NCBI RefSeq assembly: GCF_029909975.1
Contig: NZ_CP094516.1
Location: 1,798,001-1,862,000 of the forward strand
From: Bradyrhizobium sp. ISRA430
GTDB taxonomy: Bacteria > Pseudomonadota > Alphaproteobacteria > Rhizobiales > Xanthobacteraceae
DNA: 64,000 nucleotides
Reading direction: 5' to 3'
Positions 8,991 through 18,500 of this stretch are shown here, piece by piece. Positions within the stretch are counted from its first letter, which is position 1; the number at the start of each line of letters is the position of its first letter. A model generated the notes under the pieces. The model was not told the DNA's origin and searched no databases. It was given only the letters and a program-made list of their open reading frames with translations. The position numbers were made by a program, and so were the translations under genes.

Positions 8991-11038
8991 GCCGCTACAC
9001 TCTCCCCTGCGCGCGGCCGATACGCCGGCGCATCCGGAAACAGGCCGCGCCGGATGCCGACGAGGCCGATCAGGGCATCTTCGCGCGCCTTGTCATTGGG
9101 GTCCTTCACCGCCCGGGCCAAGGCCCGATCGACGCTCGTCAGCAGCTCGGCCGGCATTCCGCGGCCCGCATAGCTGCGGCAGGCGATGGCGAGCTGATCG
9201 AGCATGTCGTCGATGACGTGAATGGTGGAGGCCGCAAGCCCATAGCGGGCGCGCCGCAGGTCGATAATGTTGATCCCGATGCGAAGCTGGGCCAGGCTGT
9301 CGGCGTCGCGGCGGTCGCTCTCGGAGAGAAAGGCGATGCGCTGCACGAGCAGCCCGAGCCGATGCAGCATCAGGCCTGCGAATTCGGCGCGGTCACGCCT
9401 GCCGCGACGTTCAGCGGCGACCGCGAGCGTCTTCCAGCTCGACAGCACGAGACGATTGGCGATCCATTCCGCGCCCACGCCACGCGCGATCCGGGTCACG
9501 AGCTCGGCGAAGACCACGCCGACGAAGAAAGCAACGGCGGAATTGGCGTAAGAGGCGAAATCCGCGCTGTAGGTCGACTGCAGCGCGAGCAACGTCGCGG
9601 TATTGGCCGCGAGCGCCATGCCGGTTCCCGCCGTCGCCGGCCGTGCGATCAAGAAGCCATAGAGCAGGAAGGTCGGCGCCAGCGCGATGACCAGAACCTC
9701 GAGATGGGAGATCGCGGGCACCAGTGCGAACAGATAGATCGCGACGACCACGATGGCGACCAGCGACCACAGGCCGAAGCTGCGGATGAAGCGTGCGGGC
9801 TCGTCCTGCGCAGCGAAGAACGAGCAGGCGACCGCGGCCATCATCGGCGCTGACGCGCCGTCCGGCCAACCGGTCCCGATCCAGAACGCGCAGCAGATCA
9901 GGATGGCGATGGCCGCACCGGCCGCCGACCACAGGGCCAAGCCGCGATCCCGATGACGCACGGCAGCGGCTCCGGCCTCGGAATGGAAGGCCAGATCGAC
10001 GGTGGAAATGTTGCGGCTTTCCGCGATCGCCTCGCTCAGCGCACGGCAGTCGCGCGAGAGGTCGACCAGTTCCCGCAGCCGCGACAACAGACTGGTGGTG
10101 ATGATCCGCTCCCAGGATGCGCTGTCATCGAGAACCGCCTGCCGCTCGGCGATCTTCGCGCGGATCCGATCGGCCGGTTGCCGTGCACTGACGTCGCTGG
10201 TGATCCATTGCGCCAGATCTTCGAGAAGTTGCCTCAACTCGGGTTGCCGGCGCAACGCCTCCTCCCCGAGCGCGGCCAGCCGGTCCTCGAGCGAGGCGAT
10301 CACCGGCAGCAGCATCAGCATGCGCAGGCGGATCTCGCCGAGACCACGCACGGCGTTGCTGTCGGTCAGCCGGTCATAGGCGAGATGGGTCGAGAGCGTG
10401 TCGATCTCGACGATGTCGGTCGCGAGCTTGAGGCGGCTGCCGCGGCGCGTATCGCCGGTGCCTTGACGCAGCAGCACGACCTGGCTGAGGCGGCGTGCAT
10501 CCGATAGCCAGGCATCGACACGGCCAGCTACGGCAGGCGCGACGCTGCGCGGGAAGACGATGGTGGAGACGAGGCTGGCGCAGATGATGCCGAGCGAGAT
10601 TTCCTCGACCCGCGCCACGGCCGTATCAAAGATGTTGCCGGGCTCGGATACGGAGGGGAAGCCGATCAGCGCGACCGTGTACCCGGCCAGCATGAAGACA
10701 TAGCTGCGTGGCGTGCCGTCGAGCAGCGACAGATAAAGACAGAGCCCGACCCAGAGCGCGATCGCCAGGCACAGGAGTTCGGGGGCATCGATGAGATTGG
10801 GCACCAGCGCGACCGTCATCGTCGCGCCGACCAGCGTCCCCATCACGCGGAAGAACGCTTTCGAGCTGGTCGCCCCCGCCAGCGGCTGGGATGTGATGTA
10901 GACGGTCGCCATCGCCCAATAGGGCCGCGGCAGATCCATCGCCAGGGCAATGACGAGCGCCAGCATCGACGCAGCGAACGTCTTCAAAGCAAAAATGAGG
11001 TCCGCGTGGCGGACCAGGAACGGCTCTTCCGCGCGCAT
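8987..11038 (-). CDS. FUSC family inner-membrane transporter (AaeB-like)
   Basis: A 683-residue aromatic acid exporter-type protein. Two homologous blocks of membrane helices (about 15-165 and 365-510) are each followed by a long soluble helical region, the FUSC duplication pattern. The start DLIFALKTFAASMLALVIA and the motif RPYWAMATVYITSQP are typical of AaeB and related pumps. The ATG is two bases after the stop of the MarR gene, and the DUF1656 gene overlaps its end. With the adaptor it should move p-hydroxybenzoate-like compounds out of the cytoplasm. Confidence 0.87.
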   Translation of the reverse strand: MRAEEPFLVRHADLIFALKTFAASMLALVIALAMDLPRPYWAMATVYITSQPLAGATSSKAFFRVMGTLVGATMTVALVPNLIDAPELLCLAIALWVGLCLYLSLLDGTPRSYVFMLAGYTVALIGFPSVSEPGNIFDTAVARVEEISLGIICASLVSTIVFPRSVAPAVAGRVDAWLSDARRLSQVVLLRQGTGDTRRGSRLKLATDIVEIDTLSTHLAYDRLTDSNAVRGLGEIRLRMLMLLPVIASLEDRLAALGEEALRRQPELRQLLEDLAQWITSDVSARQPADRIRAKIAERQAVLDDSASWERIITTSLLSRLRELVDLSRDCRALSEAIAESRNISTVDLAFHSEAGAAAVRHRDRGLALWSAAGAAIAILICCAFWIGTGWPDGASAPMMAAVACSFFAAQDEPARFIRSFGLWSLVAIVVVAIYLFALVPAISHLEVLVIALAPTFLLYGFLIARPATAGTGMALAANTATLLALQSTYSADFASYANSAVAFFVGVVFAELVTRIARGVGAEWIANRLVLSSWKTLAVAAERRGRRDRAEFAGLMLHRLGLLVQRIAFLSESDRRDADSLAQLRIGINIIDLRRARYGLAASTIHVIDDMLDQLAIACRSYAGRGMPAELLTSVDRALARAVKDPNDKAREDALIGLVGIRRGLFPDAPAYRPRAGESVAA

Positions 11039-11040
11039 GG

Positions 11041-11514
11041 CTATTTTGCCTCTGGAACGGTCTTCGCGGCATACAGGCGATTGGCCCGCTGCTCGATGCG
11101 CTGGAGTGTCTCGAAGGTTACCGCAAGTTCCTCGGCTCCGATATCTTTCAACAGGCTCGCCCGCACCCGGCGCAGCACCCGGTTGGTCTCCTCCACCTTG
11201 GCCTCGCCCGCCTTCGTGAGATGTAGCGTTTTGGCACGCCGATCGGTCGGATCCTCGCGGCGCTCCACCAGCCCTTCAGCCTCGAGCAGGTCGATCAGGC
11301 GGACCAGCGAAGGTCCCTCGATGCCCAATTCGTCGGCGAGTACGCCCTGCCGGACGTTTTCGCCCTGGCGTGACAGCACCAGCAGCGGAATCGCGGTCGC
11401 ATAGGACAGGCCGTGATCGGACAGCGCCTGGTCCGACTCGCGGCGCCAGACACGGCCGAGGCGCGTGATCAGCCGGCCGATCTCGGCGTGGATATGAGCC
11501 TGCGAGGGAGCCAT
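11041..11514 (-). CDS. MarR family transcriptional regulator of the efflux operon
   Basis: A 157-residue winged-helix regulator. The recognition region LADELGIEGPSLVRLIDLLE and the wing VERREDPTDRRAKTLHLT are classic MarR features. I chose ATG 11514; a GTG six codons upstream is possible and neither has a clear ribosome-binding site. It leads the efflux operon and faces the MFS exporter gene across a short AT-rich gap containing the related sequences TGCAAATTAGATAG and TGCAACTATATAG, possible operator elements. It probably represses both units until an aromatic acid binds. Confidence 0.88.
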   Translation of the reverse strand: MAPSQAHIHAEIGRLITRLGRVWRRESDQALSDHGLSYATAIPLLVLSRQGENVRQGVLADELGIEGPSLVRLIDLLEAEGLVERREDPTDRRAKTLHLTKAGEAKVEETNRVLRRVRASLLKDIGAEELAVTFETLQRIEQRANRLYAAKTVPEAK

Positions 11515-11605
11515 GCAAATTAGATAGGACACGAACTATTAGCTTGCAACTATATAGCGCAGCATAGGTCGGACGATCACGCGAAAGCGAACGAGGCAGC
11601 ACGGT

Positions 11606-12832
11606 ATGGACGCGAGTTCCACGGCAGCGGCGCGGGAGGCGGTTGCGGGCGAAAGCGCGCTGACGCTCGTCCCGACCTTCGTCGTCGTGGCCGTGGATGC
11701 CACGGGGATGGGCATCATTCTGCCGCTGCTGCCGTTCTATTCGCAGCGGCTCGGCGCCACGCCATTCATGATCGGCGCGCTGATCTCGGCCTATGCGGTC
11801 TGCCAGCTCATCGCCGGCCCCGTGGTCGGCATGCTCTCGGACCGCTATGGCCGCCGGAACGTTCTGGTCGTGAGCCAGATCGGGACCTTCGTCGGCTTCG
11901 TCCTGCTCGCGCTCGCCGGCAACCTGACGCTGGTGTTTTTGGCGCGCATCATCGACGGCTTGACCTCAGGCAACATTTCGGTCGCCCACGCCTATGCCGC
12001 CGAGCACAGCCCGCCCGCAACGCGCAAGCAGGCGCTTGGCATGACCAGCGGCGCGATCGGAACGGGGCTGCTGGTCGGTCCTGCGCTGTCGAGCCTCCTC
12101 GTCCACTACGGGGAAACTGCGCCGGTATGGGCCGCAGCCGCGCTCTCCTTGATCAGCATTCTCGCGACGATCGCCCTGCTTCCGCCGGACCATCCGGCCT
12201 CCGAGCCGCTCTATCAGCACCGTGTGCCCGAGCCGACGCTAACCCGCTCCGTGCTCGGCGTGCGCTACGCCTGGCGCCTGCTCGGCCTGCTCATCGTGTT
12301 CTTCTTCGTCAACTCGATGTTCCTGTCGCAGATCGGCCTGTTCCTGTCGGCGCGGTTCACCTGGGACGGACATCCCTTCGGCGCGCGCGAGCTCGGCTGG
12401 ATGTTCGCCTATGCCGGCTTCATCAACATGGTCGTTCAGGGCCTTCTGATCACCCGCGCGAACCTGATCGCTTCCGACCGCAGCCTCGTCATCGCTGCCT
12501 TCGCCGGCATGGGGCTTGGATTTGCCGGCCTTGCGGCGGCGAGCAGCATCGGCCTGCTCGCGATCGAGCTGACGCTGATCATCGTCGGCACCATGTTCGC
12601 CCGCAGCACGCTGACGGCAGAATTGTCGCGCAGCACCGCGATCAACCGCCAGGGCATGATCATGGGCCTCAATCAATCCTTGATGTCGGGCGCAAATATC
12701 AGCGCCCCTCTCGTGAGCGGCGCGCTGATCGGCCATCGGCTCTTCGTCGCCTGGGCGCTGGGGATGGCCGCGATCGCGGCGATTGGCGCTGCGCTCGCGG
12801 GACAGTTGCTCGACACCCCGCGGACACGCTAG
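11606..12832 (+). CDS. MFS exporter (TetA/DHA1-like)
   Basis: A 408-residue major facilitator protein with 12 predicted helices. The loop 2-3 motif GMLSDRYGRRNVLV is the signature of drug:H+ antiporters, and the N-terminal block DATGMGIILPLLPFY resembles TetA-type exporters. It is transcribed away from the MarR-led efflux operon, so both may answer to the same regulator. The substrate cannot be read from the sequence; tetracycline resistance should not be assumed. Confidence 0.85.
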   Translation: MDASSTAAAREAVAGESALTLVPTFVVVAVDATGMGIILPLLPFYSQRLGATPFMIGALISAYAVCQLIAGPVVGMLSDRYGRRNVLVVSQIGTFVGFVLLALAGNLTLVFLARIIDGLTSGNISVAHAYAAEHSPPATRKQALGMTSGAIGTGLLVGPALSSLLVHYGETAPVWAAAALSLISILATIALLPPDHPASEPLYQHRVPEPTLTRSVLGVRYAWRLLGLLIVFFFVNSMFLSQIGLFLSARFTWDGHPFGARELGWMFAYAGFINMVVQGLLITRANLIASDRSLVIAAFAGMGLGFAGLAAASSIGLLAIELTLIIVGTMFARSTLTAELSRSTAINRQGMIMGLNQSLMSGANISAPLVSGALIGHRLFVAWALGMAAIAAIGAALAGQLLDTPRTR

Positions 12833-12842
12833 CGCTCCTGCC

Positions 12843-13751
12843 TCAGTTCACCGCGTACACGTCCGGATCGAAGCTCGAGCTCGGCTTCTTGAAGGCGTTG
12901 CGTAGGGACGGCGACATCGGGACATTGTAGTTGAGGCCGTTCGGTGGCGTCGGCGATTGCAGCCACTTCTTGTAGAGCACCTCGATCTCGGGGCTCGCAT
13001 AGAGTTCTGCGGTTGCGCGATCGGCCAGCGCCTTGAACGGAGCGTCCTCCCTGCGCAGCATGATCCCGTACGGCTCCGGCTTGGAGAAGGTTTCCTCGCT
13101 GATCATGAACAGCGCCGGCTCCTTCGACCGGGCGATGGCGACCGCAAGCTGCACGTCGTCCAGCGCGTAGGCCTGTGCGCGGTCGGTCTCCAGCATCAGG
13201 AAGGCCTCGGCCTGGTCCTTGGCCGGCAGGATGTTGATGCCGAGATTGCGCTCGGTGTTGACCTTGGCGAGTTGCGTCAGGTTGACCGATCCCGCCACCG
13301 CCGTGACCGACTTGCCCTTGAGATCGTCGATGGTGTTGATCTTTGCAGCCTTCTTGGCGGCGAACCGCGTTGCGCTCAGGAAATGCGTGTTGGTGAAAGC
13401 CACCTGTTTCTGTCGATCGGCGTTGTTGGTGGTCGCCGAGCAGTGCAGATCGAGAGTGCCGTTGACCATCAGCGGAATGCGGTTCGACGACGTCACCGCG
13501 ATGGTGTCCACCGCGATGTCGGGCATGCCGAGCTGCTTCTTCACGGCATCCACGATCTTGAGGCAGATATCCATGGCAAAGCCGACCGGCTTCTGGTTGC
13601 CGTCGAGATAGCTGAAGGGAACGGACGCCTCCTGGTAGCCGAGCGTGATCTTCTTCGTCTCCTTGACCTTCTGGAGCGTGCCCGAAAGGTCTTCGGCCGA
13701 GGCGGCGCTCACAAGACATGTCACGGCCAGGACAACGGTGGGTAATCGCAT
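12843..13751 (-). CDS. Glutamate/aspartate-type ABC transporter substrate-binding protein
   Basis: A 302-residue periplasmic binding protein. A short signal peptide ends near residue 19 (VSAASA). Family 3 motifs follow: LGYQEASVPFSYLDGNQKPVG, DICLKIVDAV and LDLHCSATTNNADRQKQVAF, similar to GltI/BztA proteins. The start is supported by AGGAG six bases before the ATG. No permease or ATPase gene is adjacent, so it is an orphan that must work with a transporter encoded elsewhere. Confidence 0.87.
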   Translation of the reverse strand: MRLPTVVLAVTCLVSAASAEDLSGTLQKVKETKKITLGYQEASVPFSYLDGNQKPVGFAMDICLKIVDAVKKQLGMPDIAVDTIAVTSSNRIPLMVNGTLDLHCSATTNNADRQKQVAFTNTHFLSATRFAAKKAAKINTIDDLKGKSVTAVAGSVNLTQLAKVNTERNLGINILPAKDQAEAFLMLETDRAQAYALDDVQLAVAIARSKEPALFMISEETFSKPEPYGIMLRREDAPFKALADRATAELYASPEIEVLYKKWLQSPTPPNGLNYNVPMSPSLRNAFKKPSSSFDPDVYAVN

Positions 13752-13858
13752 CGATTGCTCCTAAAGGGGGCATGGACTCGCGCCATGGTATCGAAGCGCG
13801 GGCACGGAGGTGATAGCCCAGCACCGGGACAATCGCCAGACGAGGTTACGTCTACCAG

Positions 13859-14086
13859 CTATCGCGATTTTCTATGTATGTTCGAGCTGAAATTGGTGAC
13901 GATGCGCGCGCCCGAGGCCGCGATCATCTCAAGCTCATCAGGGCGCGCGTGAATGCAATGTGCGAGCGTCAGCCGCTCCGAGAGAAGGCCGATGTCGCGG
14001 AGCCAGCGCACTGCATGCATGTTTTTTGGACAATTCTGCGATATGATTGCACACAATCTGGTGCTGCCTTCACGCGCAGCCTGCAC
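13859..14086 (-). pseudogene. Remnant of an amidohydrolase (deaminase-type) gene
   Basis: The minus strand encodes MHAVRWLRDIGLLSERLTLA followed by HCIHARPDELEMIAASGARIVTNFSSNIH, the middle of a TRZ/ATZ-type amidohydrolase with its metal-binding LAHC segment. After about 75 codons the frame stops where the family would continue with LRSG. The conserved metal-binding N-terminus and the C-terminal half are absent on both sides. A functional 75-residue protein of this kind is unlikely. It sits just before two intact amidohydrolases of a different subgroup. Confidence 0.65.
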
Positions 14087-14113
14087 TAGGCTGCCCCACC
14101 TAAATCCGACTCC

Positions 14114-15370
14114 ATGACCACCGAGCCCCCTCTCGACCTGATCTTCCGCAACGCCCTGTTGCGATCATCCGCCGCGCCGGTCGATATCGGCGTGAAGAGC
14201 GGCCGGATCGCCGCCATTGCGCCCAGGCTCGCCTGCGAGGCCGTCGAAATCGATGTCGGCGGCCGGATCGCGCTGCCCGGCTTCGTCGATACCCATATCC
14301 ATCTCGACAAGGCCTGCCTGCTCGGCCGCTGCGGGCACGATCATGGCAGTCTCGGCGATGCCATCCGCGCCGTATCGGCGATGAAGCGCGACTTCACCGC
14401 CGAGGATGTCTATGCGCGCGGCGCCAAGGTGATCGAGCGCGCGATCGTGCATGGCACGACGCGCATGCGCACGCATGTCGAGATCGATCCGCGCATTTCC
14501 TTGCGCAGCTTCGAGGCGGTGAAGGCGCTCAAGCGCGACTACGCCTGGGCACTCGATCTTTCGCTCTGCGTCTTTCCGCAGGAGGGCCTGACCAACGATC
14601 CCGGCACCGAGGAGCTCTTGATCCAGGCGCTGCGCGACGGTGGCGAGGTTATCGGCGGCTGCCCCTATACCGACGCCGACCCAAACACGCATCTCGAACG
14701 CATCTTCGATCTTGCCCAGGAGTTCGACGTCGATGTCGACCTTCATCTCGACTTCGATCTCGATCCATCCTGGTGGCACCTCGACGAAGTCTGCCGGCAG
14801 ACCGAGCGGCGCAACTACGGGGGGCGCGTTGCGATCGGCCATGCCACAAAGCTCTCGGCGCTGCCGCCGGAACGTCTGAGATCGGCCACCGCACAATTGG
14901 CGAAAGCCGGTGTCGCCGTCACCGTGCTCCCGGCCACCGATCTCTACCTGATGGGGCGCGAGGCCAGCCACAACGCGCCGCGCGGACTGACGCTCGCTCA
15001 CAAACTCGCGGGCGACGGCGTCGTGTGCTCGGTCGCAACCAACAACGTGCTCAACCCTTTCACGCCGTTCGGCGATGCCTCGCTGCTGCGGATGGCGAAT
15101 TTCTACGCCAATGTCGCGCACGCATCCGTCGCCGACTTCGATACGTGTCTCGATCTCGTCACCGAGCTGCCCGCGCGCCTGATGAATCTGACGGACTACG
15201 GCATCAAGCTCGGCAATCCCGCCGACCTCGTCGTGCTCGATACACAGGATAGCAGCTTCGCCATCGCCGAGCTTCCGGACATCGTGATGGGGTTCAAGAA
15301 CGGCCGGAAGACGTTTGAGCGGCCCCAGGTGATCCTGTTTGGTCCCTCCGGCCCGAGCCGCTGCGCCTGA
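14114..15370 (+). CDS. Cytosine deaminase-like amidohydrolase
   Basis: A 418-residue TIM-barrel amidohydrolase. The metal-binding pair is in DTHIHLD (His61, His63), a further histidine in DVDLHLDFDLD, and another in AIGHATK. Overall architecture follows cytosine deaminase/AtzC-type enzymes, which hydrolyse C-N bonds in heterocycles. The catalytic aspartate position near the C-terminus reads VATNNVLNPFTPFG, without the usual SDN/HDD aspartate, so chemistry or metal content may differ. The start has no obvious ribosome-binding site. A paralogue follows 72 bases downstream. Confidence 0.8.
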   Translation: MTTEPPLDLIFRNALLRSSAAPVDIGVKSGRIAAIAPRLACEAVEIDVGGRIALPGFVDTHIHLDKACLLGRCGHDHGSLGDAIRAVSAMKRDFTAEDVYARGAKVIERAIVHGTTRMRTHVEIDPRISLRSFEAVKALKRDYAWALDLSLCVFPQEGLTNDPGTEELLIQALRDGGEVIGGCPYTDADPNTHLERIFDLAQEFDVDVDLHLDFDLDPSWWHLDEVCRQTERRNYGGRVAIGHATKLSALPPERLRSATAQLAKAGVAVTVLPATDLYLMGREASHNAPRGLTLAHKLAGDGVVCSVATNNVLNPFTPFGDASLLRMANFYANVAHASVADFDTCLDLVTELPARLMNLTDYGIKLGNPADLVVLDTQDSSFAIAELPDIVMGFKNGRKTFERPQVILFGPSGPSRCA

Positions 15371-15442
15371 TTGCGAGGCGCATTGCGCAGCAGCCAAGGC
15401 CGCGCGACTATTGCAGCGATCGACAAAATGAGGACGAACAGG

Positions 15443-16648
15443 ATGGCCTTTGACACGATCTTCCTGAATGCCCGCTTCGACGGCGGCACCACGCATCACA
15501 TCGCGGTCGAGAGTGGCCGCATCGCCGCGATCACGACCGCCAACGATCATCCCGCCGCGACGGAGACGGTCGACCTCGGCAATGCCTTGGTCGTCCCCGG
15601 CTTCGTCGAGGGTCATATCCATCTCGATACCAGTTTCTATGGCGACGCCTGGCGGCCGCACAAGCCATGCACCAACGGCTTCGACGTGCGCGAGCGCGTG
15701 GCCTTTCAGGCCCAGAATATGGCGGACGCGGCTCCAATGGACGTTCGCGCCCGCAATCAGCTCGACCTCTGCATCGGGCACGGCTCCACGCAAATGCGCA
15801 GCCATGTCATGGTCGACGGCTCAGTCGGCCTGAAGTCACTCGAGACGATTTTGCGCGTGCGCGAGGAATACCGGGGCCTGATCGACATCCAGCTCGTCGC
15901 CTTTCCGCAGAGCGGCATTCTGGCGAGCCCCGGGACGCCGCAATTGCTGGACGAGGCCGTCGGGCTCGGCGCCAACGTCGTCGGTGGGCTCGATCCCGCA
16001 AGCTTCGACCGCGACGTCGAGAAGCATCTCGATGTCGTCTTCGGCGTGGCGGGGAAGCACGGCGTCGATGTCGACATTCACCTGCACGACAGCGGCACGC
16101 TGGGCGCTTTCGAGATCGAGCAGATTGCGGCGCGCACGCGCGCACTCGGCATGGAGGGCCATGTTGCCGTCAGCCATGCCTACGGGCTCGGCGACATCAC
16201 GCCCGATCATCTTAAGAAGATCGCCGACACCCTCGCCCGCTCCGGCGTCGCCATCATGACGAATGCGCCGGGGGCTCGTCCCTTCCCGCCGGTCCTTACC
16301 CTGCGCAGGGCCGGCGTGACCGTCTTCAGCGGCAACGACAACATTCGCGATTCCTGGTGGCCATATGGCGACGGCGACATGCTGCGCCGCGCGGCAACGA
16401 TCGGATATCGCTCGGGGTTCAATATCGACGAAGAGCTGCGCCTCGCCTTCGATCTCGTCACCGAAGCCGGCGCAAGAGCGCTACGGCTCGAAGGCTATGG
16501 CCTGAAGGTCGGCGCCAAGGCCGATTTCGTGACGTTGAATGCGGAGCACGTCCCCGAGGCGGTCGTCGCTTCGCCGCAGCCGCGCTCCGTCTACAAGGAA
16601 GGCAAGCTCGTCGCATCGAACGGTAAGATTGTCGGGAAGCGCAAGTGA
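15443..16648 (+). CDS. Cytosine deaminase-like amidohydrolase, second copy
   Basis: A 401-residue amidohydrolase of the same subgroup as its upstream neighbour, with GHIHLDTSF carrying the first two metal ligands, DVDIHLHDSG the third and AVSHAYGLG the fourth. Unlike its neighbour it keeps the catalytic aspartate in SGNDNIRDSWWPYG, close to the AtzC-type DN-R pattern. I chose ATG 15443; an in-frame ATG at 15428 is also possible, and GAGGACGAACAGG precedes the first. The substrate is probably a cyclic amidine or ureide; none of the neighbours fixes it. Confidence 0.83.
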   Translation: MAFDTIFLNARFDGGTTHHIAVESGRIAAITTANDHPAATETVDLGNALVVPGFVEGHIHLDTSFYGDAWRPHKPCTNGFDVRERVAFQAQNMADAAPMDVRARNQLDLCIGHGSTQMRSHVMVDGSVGLKSLETILRVREEYRGLIDIQLVAFPQSGILASPGTPQLLDEAVGLGANVVGGLDPASFDRDVEKHLDVVFGVAGKHGVDVDIHLHDSGTLGAFEIEQIAARTRALGMEGHVAVSHAYGLGDITPDHLKKIADTLARSGVAIMTNAPGARPFPPVLTLRRAGVTVFSGNDNIRDSWWPYGDGDMLRRAATIGYRSGFNIDEELRLAFDLVTEAGARALRLEGYGLKVGAKADFVTLNAEHVPEAVVASPQPRSVYKEGKLVASNGKIVGKRK

Positions 16649-16680
16649 CGGTCGGGCTAACGGCAGGGCGTTGAGGCGCG

Positions 16681-17601
16681 TCACGTCTTTCGCTCGATCT
16701 TCGCCAGGATGCGGTCCGCCTCGGTACGCCAATCGGCGCTGCGGGCGAACTCCTGTGTTCCTTTCATGCCGAACAGACCTTCGTCGGCAAGATCGGCGAC
16801 CCAGGCTTGTCGCTCGGCGGTGCCCTGCGCCGACCATGGGGTCAGCCCCGCCTCGCGCACGGTCTCGGCAACTTCCCGCACCTCCTCAGCGCGGCGGCGA
16901 CCGTGCTCGATCACGCGCTGGAAGAAATAGGCGCCCTGCTTCTCCCAATTGATGCCGGGAAAGGTCTCGGCCAGCGAAGCCAGCACGGCATCCTCGACGC
17001 CATAGGCGCGCGCAGTCGTAAAGCTCTCGATGACCATGGCCTCCAGGCCCTTGATCATAATGCTACGGCACATCTTGACCGCCGATGAAACGCCAAGTTT
17101 GTCGCTCGCGACCTTGGCCGCAAAACCGATCGCATTCAGCAGCGGCTCCAGCTCCTTCGCGCCGGGGCCGCCGAGCAAAAGCGGTACCTTGATGCGATAG
17201 GGCGGCACCGAGGTCATCACCGCGCCCTCGACATAGCGCCCGCCGGCGCCATCGATCAGCGCGGCTGCGCACTGCTTGGCGCCGGGCGAAGCCGAGTTGA
17301 AATCGAGGAACCAGGTGCCCTGGTTGACCGCGGCAGCGCACGCCTTGGCCACCGGAACGGCCTGACTTGCCGTGACGGCGGAGACGATGAAGTCCGATTT
17401 CGCGGTCAGCTCGGCATGCGAACTTGCAAGCGTCACGCCGAATTTCGCTGCATGATCCCTGAGCGGCACGCCCTGCTCGCCGCCGAGCTTGATGTCATAG
17501 GCTGAGACCTTGATGCCCTGCTGGCGCAGATCCTCGGCGAGGATCCTGCCGACCTCCCCGTAGCCGACCAGCCCAATCTGCCATCGCCTCGGATCCGTCA
17601 T
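16681..17601 (-). CDS. NAD(P)-dependent oxidoreductase with DUF1932 domain
   Basis: A 306-residue protein of the beta-hydroxyacid/6-phosphogluconate dehydrogenase type. The N-terminal Rossmann loop is GLVGYGEVG (about 10-18); the substrate region reads DFNSASPGAKQ, and the block SSAVKMCRSIMIKGLEA contains the family catalytic lysine. The C-terminal third is the DUF1932 domain. Its ATG overlaps the stop of the decarboxylase-like gene by one base, placing it last in the TetR-led cluster. It could be the dehydrogenase missing from the 4,5-cleavage route (a LigC substitute), but this is inference. Confidence 0.75.
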   Translation of the reverse strand: MTDPRRWQIGLVGYGEVGRILAEDLRQQGIKVSAYDIKLGGEQGVPLRDHAAKFGVTLASSHAELTAKSDFIVSAVTASQAVPVAKACAAAVNQGTWFLDFNSASPGAKQCAAALIDGAGGRYVEGAVMTSVPPYRIKVPLLLGGPGAKELEPLLNAIGFAAKVASDKLGVSSAVKMCRSIMIKGLEAMVIESFTTARAYGVEDAVLASLAETFPGINWEKQGAYFFQRVIEHGRRRAEEVREVAETVREAGLTPWSAQGTAERQAWVADLADEGLFGMKGTQEFARSADWRTEADRILAKIERKT

Positions 17602-18470
17602 CAGTTCAGCCTTCCAGTGGTGTCGTCAAAGAGCTCGTCGACGGCAAGGCGATGCGGGATCAGCGCCTGCTGGAACGCGTAGTCGATGATCAGCTCCAGC
17701 GGCTTGCGATTGGCCTCGACCCCGAACGGAACGAGATCGGGCACCGCGGCGGGTCCGATCTGCGTCTTGCTCTGCTTGAGAAGATCATAGATCCCTGCGA
17801 CGACGTCCGGGTGCGATTTTGCGAGCCGCTCGGTCACGACCACGAGATGGTTGACCGGAACGACGCCCCGGCGCGCGTACCACTTCGCGGCCTCCGCAGC
17901 CGGATCAGGGAATAGCGGCTTGAGGCGCGGATCGTTCGAGGTCTCGCCGAGAACGGCGTCGAGCTCGCCATCGAGCAGCATCTGCAGGATCTTCTTGTCC
18001 TTCGGCGCCCGCTCCGTGGTGTCGACATATTCGGCGACATGCGGATCCTCGAACGTCACCCAACGGATGCTGTCGAGGTTGACGCCGTAGTCGTTGGCGA
18101 GGATGCCCCTGATCCAGGCGCCCGTCGTCGTCGTGAACGAGCGGATGCCGACGCGCTTGCCATCGAGGTCGGAAGGCCCGAGCATTCCGCGCTCCGGATT
18201 GTACAGTGCGTACGAATGTTGGAAGCGGCCTAACATGGTCGCGGGCAGCAGCACCAGCGGCTTGCCGTGCGCCTTCGCCATCAGATAGGTGACGATCGCC
18301 ATCTCGCAGACGTCGAACGCCTGCTCGCGCACCATCGGCTTGAACGCCGTGTTGGTCGGCGTGTACTCGATGAAGTCGAGATCGAAGCGGTCGGAGCGGA
18401 GCTCGCCGCTCCTCACCGCCTTGACATGCGCGTGACTGCCGAGCACGGCCTTAAGCTTGAGACGATCCAT
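17601..18470 (-). CDS. 4,5-dihydroxyphthalate decarboxylase-like protein
   Basis: A 289-residue protein with the periplasmic-binding-protein-like fold but no signal peptide, so it is probably cytoplasmic and enzymatic. The opening LKLKAVLGSHAHVKAVRSGE, the block FDVCEMAIVTYLMAKAHGKP and FEDPHVAEYVD resemble Pht5-type 4,5-dihydroxyphthalate decarboxylases, which make protocatechuate. It lies between the oxidoreductase and the LigK-like aldolase. The alternative is a solute-binding protein, as related sequences are often named, but the lack of an export signal argues against it. The natural substrate is unproven. Confidence 0.65.
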   Translation of the reverse strand: MDRLKLKAVLGSHAHVKAVRSGELRSDRFDLDFIEYTPTNTAFKPMVREQAFDVCEMAIVTYLMAKAHGKPLVLLPATMLGRFQHSYALYNPERGMLGPSDLDGKRVGIRSFTTTTGAWIRGILANDYGVNLDSIRWVTFEDPHVAEYVDTTERAPKDKKILQMLLDGELDAVLGETSNDPRLKPLFPDPAAEAAKWYARRGVVPVNHLVVVTERLAKSHPDVVAGIYDLLKQSKTQIGPAAVPDLVPFGVEANRKPLELIIDYAFQQALIPHRLAVDELFDDTTGRLN

Positions 18471-18500
18471 CCGTCCGCTCCGCTTCTCTTGCCTAGCCGC

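Noticed and set aside
16681..17601. DUF1932 protein as the 2-(hydroxymethyl)glutarate dehydrogenase of the E. barkeri nicotinate route
   Set aside because: It is in the same fold family but belongs to the TetR-led operon 15 kb away, with a different promoter and a DUF1932 C-terminal domain.
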